A stretch of DNA of 56,632 nt, from NCBI GenBank assembly GCA_964498585.1, contig CAZCHH010000015.1, positions 1 through 56,632 of the forward strand, given 5' to 3'. The DNA is from JAAYJM01 sp964498585. GTDB taxonomy: Bacteria > Bacteroidota > Ignavibacteria > Kapaibacteriales > UBA2268. The position numbers and the translations under genes were made by a program. Shown here in pieces: positions 48,720-56,632 of this stretch. Below the pieces are notes generated by a model. That model was not told where the DNA came from, did no database searches, and saw only the letters and a list, made by a program, of their open reading frames with translations. How positions within the stretch are numbered: the stretch's first letter is position 1; each line of letters opens with the position of its first letter.

Positions 48720-49229
48720 TTATTCCAAATTAATTACTTCTTCAATTTCATCAGCAGTTAATAATTCTTCAATATTAAGAATAATCTTTACACTATTAGC
48801 AACTTTACCAATTCCTTTAATGTATCTGCTTTTATGTGTTCCCATTAGTGGTGGGTCTGATATTTGGTTTTCCGGTATATCAACTACTTCAGAAACCTCA
48901 TCGACAATTAATCCAATCAGCTTTTCTTTAATGCTAACAACTATTATACAAGTTCTGTGATTATATGAAATAATATCAAAATGTAAACGCTTCCTAACAT
49001 CTAAAATTGGAACTACCAATCCTCTTAGATTTATTACTCCTTTAATATATTCTGGCATATCAGGTACCTGTGTAATTTTTTGGAATCCAACTATTTCTAT
49101 TACATATTTAATTTCTATACCAAATTCTTCTTTATCTAGTTTAAAAGTTATATACTTATTTTCCTGAGGATCTGTTTCATCTTCAAATTCTTCACTTTCA
49201 TAATCTATAATATCATAAAAATCACTCAT
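48720..49229 (-). CDS. cheW: CheW-like adaptor protein
   Basis: 169 residues. An acidic N-terminal ~20 residues, then the CheW domain: KYITFKLDKEEFGIEIKYVIEIVG, VPDMPEYIKGVINLRGLVVPILDVRKRL, LIGLIVDEVSEVVDIPE and the terminal KIILNIEELLT. It couples chemoreceptors to CheA. No cheA, receptor or other che gene is nearby, so it may serve a separate signalling system or a dispersed one. Monocistronic. Confidence 0.88.
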   Translation of the reverse strand: MSDFYDIIDYESEEFEDETDPQENKYITFKLDKEEFGIEIKYVIEIVGFQKITQVPDMPEYIKGVINLRGLVVPILDVRKRLHFDIISYNHRTCIIVVSIKEKLIGLIVDEVSEVVDIPENQISDPPLMGTHKSRYIKGIGKVANSVKIILNIEELLTADEIEEVINLE

Positions 49230-49451
49230 AAAACCTCAGAATATTTTAAAATTCCTACAAATATCATTCTATTATTTAATTTAATATTTTTTATAAAATA
49301 ATAAAAGAATTTTATTTTTTTTTATCATAATAATATAATTTAAATCCATTGCCTGAACATTTATTTATTGTGAATAGAATTTATCAATATCTTACTGATA
49401 TTCTATTTTGAAGAGTTTCAGAACTCCTAACTCCTCGTAGTTTTGTATTTC

Positions 49452-50612
49452 TCACTGAAGCAATTCCGGCTGACTGAACGTAATATCTTTTTTTTCATTT
49501 AAAGTTAAAGTATTTTTTCTTGGGAAAACATTTGCATGGGCAGAAATATTGAGTAGAATTCCCATAGCAGCAGAATAAAAGAAGACTGCAGTGCCACCGT
49601 AGCTGATGAAGGGCAAAGGCAGTCCGGTTGCCGGTAAAAGACCGCAATTAACTGCAATACTAACCACCATATAAAAAGCAAAGGTAAGAATAATTCCAGC
49701 AGAAAGTAAATATCCAAATAGGTCTGGTGCCTTTTTAATAATCTTAAAACCACGCCAGAAAATAATTATAAAGGCAGCAATAATTATTAATGCTCCAACG
49801 AAACCGTATTCTTCGCCAATAATTGAAAAAATATAATCGCCATAAGATTCAGGAAGAAATAAATGACTTTGTCGGCTTTGCCCAGGACCCACTCCAAACA
49901 ATCCGCCATTACCAAATGCTATTATAGCTTGATTAACTTGATATTGAACATTTTCAGATACATTCGTATCTCCAAAAAAACTAAGTATCCTTTGCATTCG
50001 GTATGGAGCAGAAAGTCCATAAAATATAATAACGGTTAAAGATGCAAAAGAAAAAGAAATCAAATGAATTAGATTAACATTGCCTACAAACATTATCGAA
50101 ATTGCTATGAAAAATATAACTCCGGCTGTAGAAAAGTTAGGTTGAAGAGCGATTAATCCAATTATTACTATAGTCCAAATCATTAATGGCAAAAAACCAA
50201 ATTTGAAATCTTTGATTACCTCTTCGCGTTGTGAAATAATGCAGGCAAAATGCAAGACTAATGCAAATTTTGCAAATTCAGAGGGCTGGAAGCTGAATGG
50301 TCCAATATTTATCCATCTGTAAGCATTATTTACAGGTGTGCTTATAAAATAAACAAGAATCAATAACAAAATTGAAAATAACATTACAGGGAAAGTAGCT
50401 TTTTCTAATTTGTGATAATCTAATTTTGCAAATACCAAAAGAATAATCAAACCAATAAGAACTCTAATAGTATGATTGATAAAAAGCACTTCTGAATGTG
50501 CATACCTCGCTTCAGCAACTGATGCACTGGCGCTATAAACAAATGCAATACTAAAAAGCATTAATCCGACTACTGACAACAAAATATACCAATCTATATG
50601 ACCTTTTTCCAT
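49452..50612 (-). CDS. ftsW: FtsW/RodA/SpoVE-family SEDS protein, probably FtsW
   Basis: 386 residues with about ten membrane helices. SEDS motifs: WINIGPFSFQPSEFAKFALV, QPNFSTAG, FGNGGLFGVGPGQSRQSHLF, IGEEYGFVGALI, GLPLPFISYGG. The Q-P-S-E-x-x-K segment and P-x-x-S-Y-G-G are the conserved parts of peptidoglycan glycosyltransferases of this family. GVGPGQSRQ..LPE is nearer to FtsW than to RodA. It is not in a dcw cluster here. Confidence 0.85.
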   Translation of the reverse strand: MEKGHIDWYILLSVVGLMLFSIAFVYSASASVAEARYAHSEVLFINHTIRVLIGLIILLVFAKLDYHKLEKATFPVMLFSILLLILVYFISTPVNNAYRWINIGPFSFQPSEFAKFALVLHFACIISQREEVIKDFKFGFLPLMIWTIVIIGLIALQPNFSTAGVIFFIAISIMFVGNVNLIHLISFSFASLTVIIFYGLSAPYRMQRILSFFGDTNVSENVQYQVNQAIIAFGNGGLFGVGPGQSRQSHLFLPESYGDYIFSIIGEEYGFVGALIIIAAFIIIFWRGFKIIKKAPDLFGYLLSAGIILTFAFYMVVSIAVNCGLLPATGLPLPFISYGGTAVFFYSAAMGILLNISAHANVFPRKNTLTLNEKKDITFSQPELLQ

Positions 50613-50697
50613 TTATTTTATTTTTTTTATTTTCTTTTCAAATATTTTTTGTATTTTATTACAAAAATAAAAAAAATTTTTAAGTAATCTGAATAAG

Positions 50698-52524
50698 ATG
50701 ATTATGAAAATTATAATAAGATTATCATTGAAAATATTTATAAGCTTCTTGCTATACTCCTGTGCAATGAAACAAGTGGTAATGCAAGAAATAAACTGTC
50801 CTCCTGCTGAGCAGGACTGCAGGCAAAGGCAATGGGAAGGTATTGTTTACGACACTAGTCGCGAATTTCAACAGCTTTCAGATAGTTATTATGATTTTCA
50901 GTGCTTAAAAAATCTGAATTCTAAAAATGACGAATGGGCAATCTCTTTTATAGGTCCTAAGGAAGTTTTGCTTACTACTTCTGATGGAAACCGTCAATAT
51001 GTTATGATAGGCAAAATGGAAAACGATTTAAGTGGAAGAATTTCATCTGGAGTAGGAATTCCACTTGACGGAAATATCGGGTCTTTCTCAGTTGTTGGAA
51101 AAGATTTAGTTTTTGCCTGCTCTCAGGATAACGATAAATCTATTACTGGCAATACCAATCTTTATACAGGGAAAATATCAGCAAATATTATTTTCGATGT
51201 ACAAAATATGCCGCGTCCTATATATTATAATGAATATGTTTGGACATCTCAACCCTCAATATCTAAAGCTAAAGATGTTGTTTTCTTTAGTTCAGACAGA
51301 CCGGGTGGAATTGGAGGTACTGATATATGGTTCTCAGTTTTGTTGGAAGATGGGCGCTGGAGCCAGCCAATTAATTGTGGAAAAAATGTAAACTCAAGAT
51401 GTGATGAGCTAACTCCTTACCTAGCGGAAAATGACAATCAACTTTATTTTGCTTCTTCCGGTTTTGAAACTGTTGGCGGCTATGATATTTTCTATGTTGA
51501 TATAAATGATGATTTTTGGAAAGATGTTAAAAATAAAGAAATTTTACAAAGCAAAGCTGAGCAGTATTTTCCTAAATACACTAATATGAGACCTCCATTA
51601 AACACTGCTGCAGATGAACTATATCCAAGCTGCCCGAACGATTGCAACGATTTATTTTATTATAGCTCTAATCAAAATACTTTAATTAATAATCCTCCTG
51701 AAGACAGAGGTGGTTTCGATTTATTTGTCAGAAGAAAAATACAAAGGACAAAAGTTAGCGAAGTGCAGGAAGAAAAAATTGTAAAGAATGAAAAAATTGA
51801 AATTTTTAAAACAGAGACTCCAGATTTACCGATTGCTCATACTTTTATTAGTCCGATTTTTACTTTAGAAGGGAAAGTTTTCAATGCACGCAAGCAAATT
51901 CCTATTCCTAATGCAGAAATTTACGTTAAGCCAACTGATAAAGAATCTTTAATTAAAGCGGATAAGAGCAAGCATACAACTGATAAAGATGGGTCTTATT
52001 CTTTCACTTTAGAAAAAGGAACTGAATTTGAAGTTACAGCTCAGGCAAAAGATTATTTCTTTGATTCTTTTAAATTGCTAGTCGAATCTACCGATACTCT
52101 GTCCTACTTAAACAAAGATTTTTATATACCAGAAATTTTAACATTAAGAATTAATTTTCCTACAGATATCTATGATGCTCCGTATAAATTCACATTAGAC
52201 AGCAATGGTGTTGAAACTAATCGTACTTGGGAAGAAGAACTTGATTTGCTTGCTCAAAATATTATTGATTCGAAAAATGAAATATCACAAATTAATTTAG
52301 TTGGGCATACTGACGATGTGGCAAGCGTTGAATATAACCAACAATTAGGGAAAAGACGGGTAGATTTTGTTATTGTTGAGCTAATTAAAAGAGGAGTTCC
52401 GGCAGAAATCCTGTCTGGACGCTCCGCAGGCAAATTGGAACCACTTCAACGTAGAAAAAAAGAAAATTTAAGCTCTTATCGCAAGCGACTACGAAGAGTA
52501 GAATTACAAAAGATAATTAAATAA
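50698..52524 (+). CDS. OmpA-family lipoprotein with PD40-type repeats
   Basis: 608 residues. Lipoprotein signal ending LLYSC (about Cys22). In the middle, WD40/PD40-like beta repeats (VVFFSSDRPGGIGGTDIW, LYFASSGFETVGGYDIF, LFYYSSNQN...DRGGFDLF). Next is a carboxypeptidase-regulatory-like domain (about 395-470, FTLEGKVFNARKQIPIPNA). The C-terminal OmpA domain carries INLVGHTDDVASVEYNQQLGKRRVDFV, which binds peptidoglycan. The domain order is that of PorE-like proteins of Bacteroidota, which are linked to type IX secretion, but no other T9SS gene is here. Confidence 0.82.
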   Translation: MIMKIIIRLSLKIFISFLLYSCAMKQVVMQEINCPPAEQDCRQRQWEGIVYDTSREFQQLSDSYYDFQCLKNLNSKNDEWAISFIGPKEVLLTTSDGNRQYVMIGKMENDLSGRISSGVGIPLDGNIGSFSVVGKDLVFACSQDNDKSITGNTNLYTGKISANIIFDVQNMPRPIYYNEYVWTSQPSISKAKDVVFFSSDRPGGIGGTDIWFSVLLEDGRWSQPINCGKNVNSRCDELTPYLAENDNQLYFASSGFETVGGYDIFYVDINDDFWKDVKNKEILQSKAEQYFPKYTNMRPPLNTAADELYPSCPNDCNDLFYYSSNQNTLINNPPEDRGGFDLFVRRKIQRTKVSEVQEEKIVKNEKIEIFKTETPDLPIAHTFISPIFTLEGKVFNARKQIPIPNAEIYVKPTDKESLIKADKSKHTTDKDGSYSFTLEKGTEFEVTAQAKDYFFDSFKLLVESTDTLSYLNKDFYIPEILTLRINFPTDIYDAPYKFTLDSNGVETNRTWEEELDLLAQNIIDSKNEISQINLVGHTDDVASVEYNQQLGKRRVDFVIVELIKRGVPAEILSGRSAGKLEPLQRRKKENLSSYRKRLRRVELQKIIK

Positions 52525-52853
52525 AAGTAAGAAATTTTAAATCCAGCAATAATGATTAGTTGGGAGATGTTTCTCTGATGCTCATAATGAACAAAAATAA
52601 TATTGATTAAATTCATCGGATGACTGCCTGTCATCCGATGAATTCTCTTTACATAAAAATGTTATTCTGAATCCCACGATAAAGCTAGTGCCTCATTTAA
52701 AAGGTGATGTTATAATGTTTGTACTGTCATTCTGAACCACCAGATAAAAGAAGACCTTTATCAGGTGGCACGGAATCACAAATATATGTAAAGATGTAAT
52801 ATGAAATCGCAGCAAAAAATCTCACAAGTCTATATTACTCCTTGATTAATCAT
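52525..52853. repeat. Intergenic region between convergent genes: hairpin and palindromes
   Basis: AATTCATCGGATGA/TCATCCGATGAATT (52610-52644) followed by CTCTTT is a terminator-like member of the TCATCCGATGA family. GTCATTCTGAACCACCAGAT (52726) pairs with part of the following CAGGTGGCACGGAATCAC, related to the GTCATTCNGAACCCC repeats. No gene. Confidence 0.7.
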
Positions 52854-53954
52854 TTATCGAGAAATTAAGAAATTAACAATAATATTAGCTGCTTTTTCCG
52901 AAGCACTTGCTTCACCGAGCATTTCTCTAATCTTTAAAAACTCATTTTGAATACTTTTGTATTTATCTTTATTATTTACTAAATCATAAATTTCATTTGT
53001 CATAAGTTTTGGGTTAATATCGCTTTGAATGTATTCGGTAATTACTTTCTTTCCCGATAAGATGTTTACTAAAGAAATGAAATCTAAATTAATAAATTTT
53101 TTCCCCAGGAAATAAGAAATAAAAGAAGTTTTATAAAACATAATGAAAGGTAAACCGCATAGAGCAGCTTCAAGGTTTGAAGTACCAGTTTTTATAATTC
53201 CAACTTGGCTTTCTCGCATTAATTCAATTGAATTATCTGAAAACTCCCAATCTGGATTTCGCATTGCAATAAAATCAAAAAATTCTTGATTGATAAGAGG
53301 AGATTTAGCAAGTGAAATTTTATAATCTGGCAGTTTCTTTTTTAATTCACTGGAAATATTTTCGAGCAAAGGCAAATGTGAATGAAGTTCCTGCATTCTG
53401 CTACCGGGCAAAAAAGCAATTTTCTTTAGTCTCTCTTTTTCTTCGGCTGGTTTAATTCTTTCTAATAAAGGATGCCCGACAAAATGACAATCAATACTAT
53501 ATAGCTTAAAAAATTCAACTTCAAACGGAAAGACAACAAGTAGCTTATCAACTGAATCAGAAAGCTCTTTAGCTCTGTTTTTTCCCCAAGCCCAAAGTTG
53601 TGGAGCGATATAATAAATTACTGGAATATTAATAGATTTAGCAAATTTAGCTAATCTGATATTAAAACCGGGAAAATCCACGGGAATAAAAGCATCGAAT
53701 CCACCATTTTGAAGTATGTTTTTACATTCATTTAATATTTTGTTAAAAAATGAAATCTTTTTAGCAACTTCAAAAAATCCGACAACAGAGAAATCTTTCA
53801 AAGGAACTATAGATTTTAATCCTCTTTGCTCCATTTGTTGCCCACCAATACCGAAGAACTGAATATCTGGTATCATATCTTTTATTTTATCCATAAGAAA
53901 AGCCGCATGCATTTCTCCTGATTGTTCGCCTGCTATGATAAATATTTTTTTCAA
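52854..53954 (-). CDS. lpxB: Lipid-A-disaccharide synthase (LpxB)
   Basis: 366 residues. MKKIFIIAGEQSGEMHAAFLM has the conserved G-E-x-S-G-x N-terminus. Also IQFFGIGGQQMEQRGLKSIVPLKDFSVVGFFEV, FIPVDFPGFNIRLAKFAK, YYIAPQLWAWGKNRA and the C-terminal half with GTSNLEAALCGLPFIMFYK. Full length and typical. It joins UDP-diacylglucosamine and lipid X to make the lipid A disaccharide; other lpx genes are not here. It shows that the organism makes lipid A. Confidence 0.95.
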   Translation of the reverse strand: MKKIFIIAGEQSGEMHAAFLMDKIKDMIPDIQFFGIGGQQMEQRGLKSIVPLKDFSVVGFFEVAKKISFFNKILNECKNILQNGGFDAFIPVDFPGFNIRLAKFAKSINIPVIYYIAPQLWAWGKNRAKELSDSVDKLLVVFPFEVEFFKLYSIDCHFVGHPLLERIKPAEEKERLKKIAFLPGSRMQELHSHLPLLENISSELKKKLPDYKISLAKSPLINQEFFDFIAMRNPDWEFSDNSIELMRESQVGIIKTGTSNLEAALCGLPFIMFYKTSFISYFLGKKFINLDFISLVNILSGKKVITEYIQSDINPKLMTNEIYDLVNNKDKYKSIQNEFLKIREMLGEASASEKAANIIVNFLISR

Positions 53955-54051
53955 ATTTTATAATTTTTAGTTAAGTTTGTTATATTGAAATAGTTGTTTT
54001 TTATTTTGCAAAAATAATATAATAAAAATAAATAAAAATAAGGAGAAAATT

Positions 54052-55572
54052 GTGAAAAAGCTATTTTATTTAGCCATTTTTTTAATAATCGGCACTTTTT
54101 TAATGCAGGGCTTTCAATGTGCATCGCCTGAATTAACTACAGCCAAACTTGCAGCTCAAAACAAGGATTGGCAAAAAGCAAAGCAGTATCTTGAAAAAGA
54201 ATTAGAAAAAAATCAAAGTAATAGCGAAGCATGGATTTTGCTCGTTGAGGTTAATAAACAGCTTAATTTGCTTGACGAAGCAACTACAGCAATGCTTACT
54301 GGCGAAAAATATATAACAGGAGCTGAATTCGTTGATAGAATTCCTCATACAAAACAATCTGTTTTTGCTGATTGTTATAATGCCGGAATTGAATCTTTAA
54401 ATAGCTATATTAATGATAAAAAAATTGAAGATTTCAACAAATGTATTAATCATTTTAATAATTGCTTGAAATTGCGTCCGAAGAATCCAGATGTTTATCG
54501 TTTATTGGCAATGGCTTATGAAACTAAAGGTGATATTCCAAATACAATTTTAAATAACAATAAATACGCCGATATTTTGAAGACTGAGATTTCTTTTGCT
54601 AAAGAAAAAGGTTTAAATATTAAGATGGAAAGAACTGAAGCATTGAATGTTTTAGGCAAACCCATTAACTCATCTGGTTTTAAAATTGGTGATGAAACTA
54701 ATAACGATTCATTAATTGTTGATATATATGATTACCAAAATAAAGAGTTATTGTTATATTCAATAAAAGAAGGAACTAATCAGTTTATTGTTGAAGGGTG
54801 GCGGATTGATTTACCAAAAGATTTAACCAAACAGGAAAGACTTCAGCCATTTTCATTTTCTACTTCTCCTTATTTCGCTTTAGCACAAACCTATTTTGAT
54901 ACTAAAGAATGGAATAATGCCTTAGAAAATATTTTTAGTATTCTTTATTTAGACCCACAAAATACTGATGCTAATACTGCACTTATACTTATTTATGAAT
55001 CTCAGGGGAAAAAAGAGGAATCACTTAAATTTATTTTAGACTTAGTAAAAAAGAATCCGAATAATCCGACTTATTTAGTTCAATATGCTGATTTACTCCA
55101 ACAATTAAACAGATTTGACGAGTCAATAGAACAATATGAAAAGGCAATAAAGATTGATGCTAAAAATGAAAATGCTTTAAGAAATGTTGCATCAGCATAC
55201 AAAAATAAAGTTCTAACAATTCAACAAGCTCAACAGGAAAAGTTAAGCAAAGACCCAAATTATAAACTAAATCCTGATGAATATTTACCACTTCTGAAAA
55301 AATCTGCAGAGTATTTTGAAAGATGCAGAAAATCAACGAAATATAGCCGTGATTTTGAAGTGCTAGGTGAGCTTGGTGAAATCTATTTATTTACAAAAGA
55401 TACCGATAAACAGCAATACATAGTTGCTGAATTGGAAGCACTTGAACTAACTATACCTCAGGAAAAATTAGAGCGTTATTATCTTGTTTTGCTCAAATTA
55501 TACGACAGAATGGAAGGCGGCACTAAAGAAAGTGCTATAATACAAGAAAAAATAAATAATTTAAAAAAATAG
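54052..55572 (+). CDS. TPR-repeat lipoprotein
   Basis: 506 residues starting at GTG 54052 with AAGGAG at 54041-54046. N-terminal signal MKKLFYLAIFLIIGTFLMQGFQC with a putative lipobox ending in Cys23. TPR units are visible at about 32-65, 125-160, 278-345 and 347-380 (for example AWILLVEVNKQLNLLDEATTAM, YLVQYADLLQQLNRFDESIEQYEKAI). The middle part (about 195-260) is different and beta-like. The protein probably acts as a periplasmic scaffold. The DUF3467 gene follows 23 bases later. Confidence 0.82.
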   Translation: MKKLFYLAIFLIIGTFLMQGFQCASPELTTAKLAAQNKDWQKAKQYLEKELEKNQSNSEAWILLVEVNKQLNLLDEATTAMLTGEKYITGAEFVDRIPHTKQSVFADCYNAGIESLNSYINDKKIEDFNKCINHFNNCLKLRPKNPDVYRLLAMAYETKGDIPNTILNNNKYADILKTEISFAKEKGLNIKMERTEALNVLGKPINSSGFKIGDETNNDSLIVDIYDYQNKELLLYSIKEGTNQFIVEGWRIDLPKDLTKQERLQPFSFSTSPYFALAQTYFDTKEWNNALENIFSILYLDPQNTDANTALILIYESQGKKEESLKFILDLVKKNPNNPTYLVQYADLLQQLNRFDESIEQYEKAIKIDAKNENALRNVASAYKNKVLTIQQAQQEKLSKDPNYKLNPDEYLPLLKKSAEYFERCRKSTKYSRDFEVLGELGEIYLFTKDTDKQQYIVAELEALELTIPQEKLERYYLVLLKLYDRMEGGTKESAIIQEKINNLKK

Positions 55573-55595
55573 TATAACTTTATATAAAGGAATTT

Positions 55596-55916
55596 ATGGC
55601 TGAAAGAAAACCAGACCCAGTACCACAGCAGTTAAACTTAGAAATTGGTGATAAAGAAGCAGAAGGAATTTATTCAAACCTTGCTATTATTTCTCATTCA
55701 CCTGCTGAATTTGTTATGGATTTTACTCGTGTGATGCCCGGAGTGCCAAAAGCTAAAGTTTTTGCACGTATAGTTATGACCCCGCAGCACGCTAAAATGT
55801 TTTTAGGTGCTTTAATGGATAATATTCGCAAATTTGAACAACAGTTCGGTGAAATTAAAACTGACAGGCAACCAAACATTTTTCCCGGCTTCCCAAATAA
55901 TCCAAAAGTAAATTAA
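55596..55916 (+). CDS. DUF3467-family protein
   Basis: 106 residues. IYSNLAIISHSPAEFVMDFTRVMPGVPKAKVFARIVMTPQHAKMFLGALMDNI is the DUF3467 core, conserved in many bacteria and of unknown function. Small, soluble, no signal peptide. Probably cotranscribed with the TPR gene; a terminator follows. Confidence 0.88.
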   Translation: MAERKPDPVPQQLNLEIGDKEAEGIYSNLAIISHSPAEFVMDFTRVMPGVPKAKVFARIVMTPQHAKMFLGALMDNIRKFEQQFGEIKTDRQPNIFPGFPNNPKVN

Positions 55917-55938
55917 TTTAACATTAATTGAAAATATA

Positions 55939-55990
55939 AAAGCGAGGTGAAACTTAAATAAAAAAAAGATTTAACCTCGCTTTTTTTATT
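55939..55990 (+). terminator. Intrinsic terminator after the DUF3467 gene
   Basis: AAAGCGAGGT and ACCTCGCTTT pair around a ~27-base loop, followed by a run of T. It lies 22 bases after the stop codon. Confidence 0.75.
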
Positions 55991-56632
55991 AAATAATCAT
56001 CGAAAGTGATAGCCAGTCTATCCAAGTGCAACGAAGAATCTAATAAGCTGATGATACCACAAGAGTTGCGGCTTTTAAACTTTCGCAAAGCCCTAGAAAC
56101 TGGACGAAAGTAAAACAAATTCAATTATAAAATATCATAATAACTCACCTTACGCAATTCTATTTTAAGATTTTAAAAAAGTAAAGTTGATGCACATTTT
56201 TCTTTTTAACACAAGTACAATTCCCCTCTTGAGCTAACGATTATACACATCTTTAAAACGTGTTGCTATTCTACTTATCCCGTTAGGGATAAAATATTTG
56301 TAACCATTCATTTTTTAATGCCTTTTTATTCCGTAGGAATTAAATAAATAAGTGCTTTTTTAATATATAATCCCTACGGGTGGGGTGAAATAAATCTCGT
56401 ATTTATCTAAAAAAACTTCACTCTAAAAAATAAAATAACATCTTTTATTTGTAAAAATACCTTTTTATGTTATTGATAAATAATGATTAAAGACATTTCT
56501 ACTATCTTTAGCTTTTCCTTTTAGACAATAGCGTTTTTATTCTTTTCCTTTCTAAAAACAAGAGAGTTTATAATGTGTTTTTATGCTTAAGAAATACTAT
56601 ATTTGTTAATAGAACCTTTTAACAGCTCCCCT
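55991..56632. repeat. Gene-free end of the window with dispersed repeats
   Basis: ACTTTCGCAAAGCCC/CTGGACGAAAGT hairpin at 56079-56111; copy 2 of the ~95 bp repeat at 56137-56233; short palindromes ATCCCGTTAGGGAT (56277) and ATTCCGTAGGAAT (56328) and AATCCCTACGGGT (56371), related to those at 40.0-40.3 kb. From about 56400 to the end nothing was recognised. Confidence 0.65.

Noticed and set aside
1..56632. tRNA or rRNA genes
   Set aside because: I looked for T-arm-like GGTTCGAATCC and rRNA signatures and found none; the GTTCGAA hits at 26300 and 29537 lie in a gene and in a palindrome.

Overview
The window is AT-rich DNA, probably from an anaerobic or facultative bacterium of the Bacteroidota / Ignavibacteriota (Chlorobi) group. 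The reasons are two promoters of the TTTG-N19-TAnnTTTG type, outer-membrane genes (lpxB, TamB, OmpA/PD40 lipoprotein, alginate-export-like porin), an ActA-type pentaheme cytochrome, and an HdrABC-FlxABCD electron-transfer operon. This is inference from gene content; no rRNA or tRNA was found. Two runs of N (11501-11510 and 15038-15137) show that the window is a draft scaffold.

Layout. 0-3.3 kb: the end of a surface-type protein, then a small-gene array (two DUF5618 paralogues, a broken VapC-like PIN gene with a small partner, a RelB/RelE-type pair) in which a ~100-170 bp non-coding repeat occurs four times. 3.1-4.6 kb: a structured leader, a TM2 protein and a lipoprotein. 4.8-11.4 kb: the compact operon hdrC-hdrB-hdrA-flxD-flxC-flxB-flxA, a predicted flavin-based, NAD(P)H-linked bifurcating complex. 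11.7-14.0 kb: a 777-residue protein combining a PD-(D/E)XK-like motif with a SEC-C zinc motif. 14.1-16.9 kb: mazEF, a 21-bp-period array encoding heptad repeats, an orphan antitoxin-like gene, repeats and a broken flavin reductase. 16.9-39.7 kb: mostly housekeeping and envelope genes (GIY-YIG, TetR, porin, M16 peptidase, pentaheme cytochrome, arsC, M14 peptidase, grpE-dnaJ, tamB-pdxB, a methyltransferase-nuclease fusion, M48 lipoprotein), separated by palindromic intergenic repeats. 39.8-44.1 kb: a second accessory island with four broken RHS-core tails alternating with toxin-antitoxin modules, plus a second heptad-repeat ORF. 44.2-55.9 kb: envelope and division genes (LRR protein, LolC/E-like permease, CheW, FtsW/RodA, OmpA lipoprotein, LpxB, TPR lipoprotein, DUF3467). 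55.9-56.6 kb: repeats only.

How it fits together. The islands at 14.1-16.6 and 39.8-44.1 kb share at least five homologous pieces in shuffled order: the heptad-repeat ORF with its ~180 bp upstream flank, an antitoxin-like gene, a ~70 bp block beside a toxin-antitoxin operon, a ~140 bp two-hairpin element in inverted orientation, and an ACTTTCG/CGAAAGT hairpin. The RelBE-like pairs at 2.6 and 41.3 kb are also paralogous. This points to repeated copying of small cassettes by recombination. No transposase or integrase was found to drive it.

Most worth a second look: the heptad-repeat ORF family with a conserved start and flank; the repeat-bounded cassette array; RHS tails that were copied after they had already lost their frame; the nested leader RNA before the TM2 gene; the SEC-C/nuclease-like protein; and an intergenic palindrome carried in frame inside pdxB.
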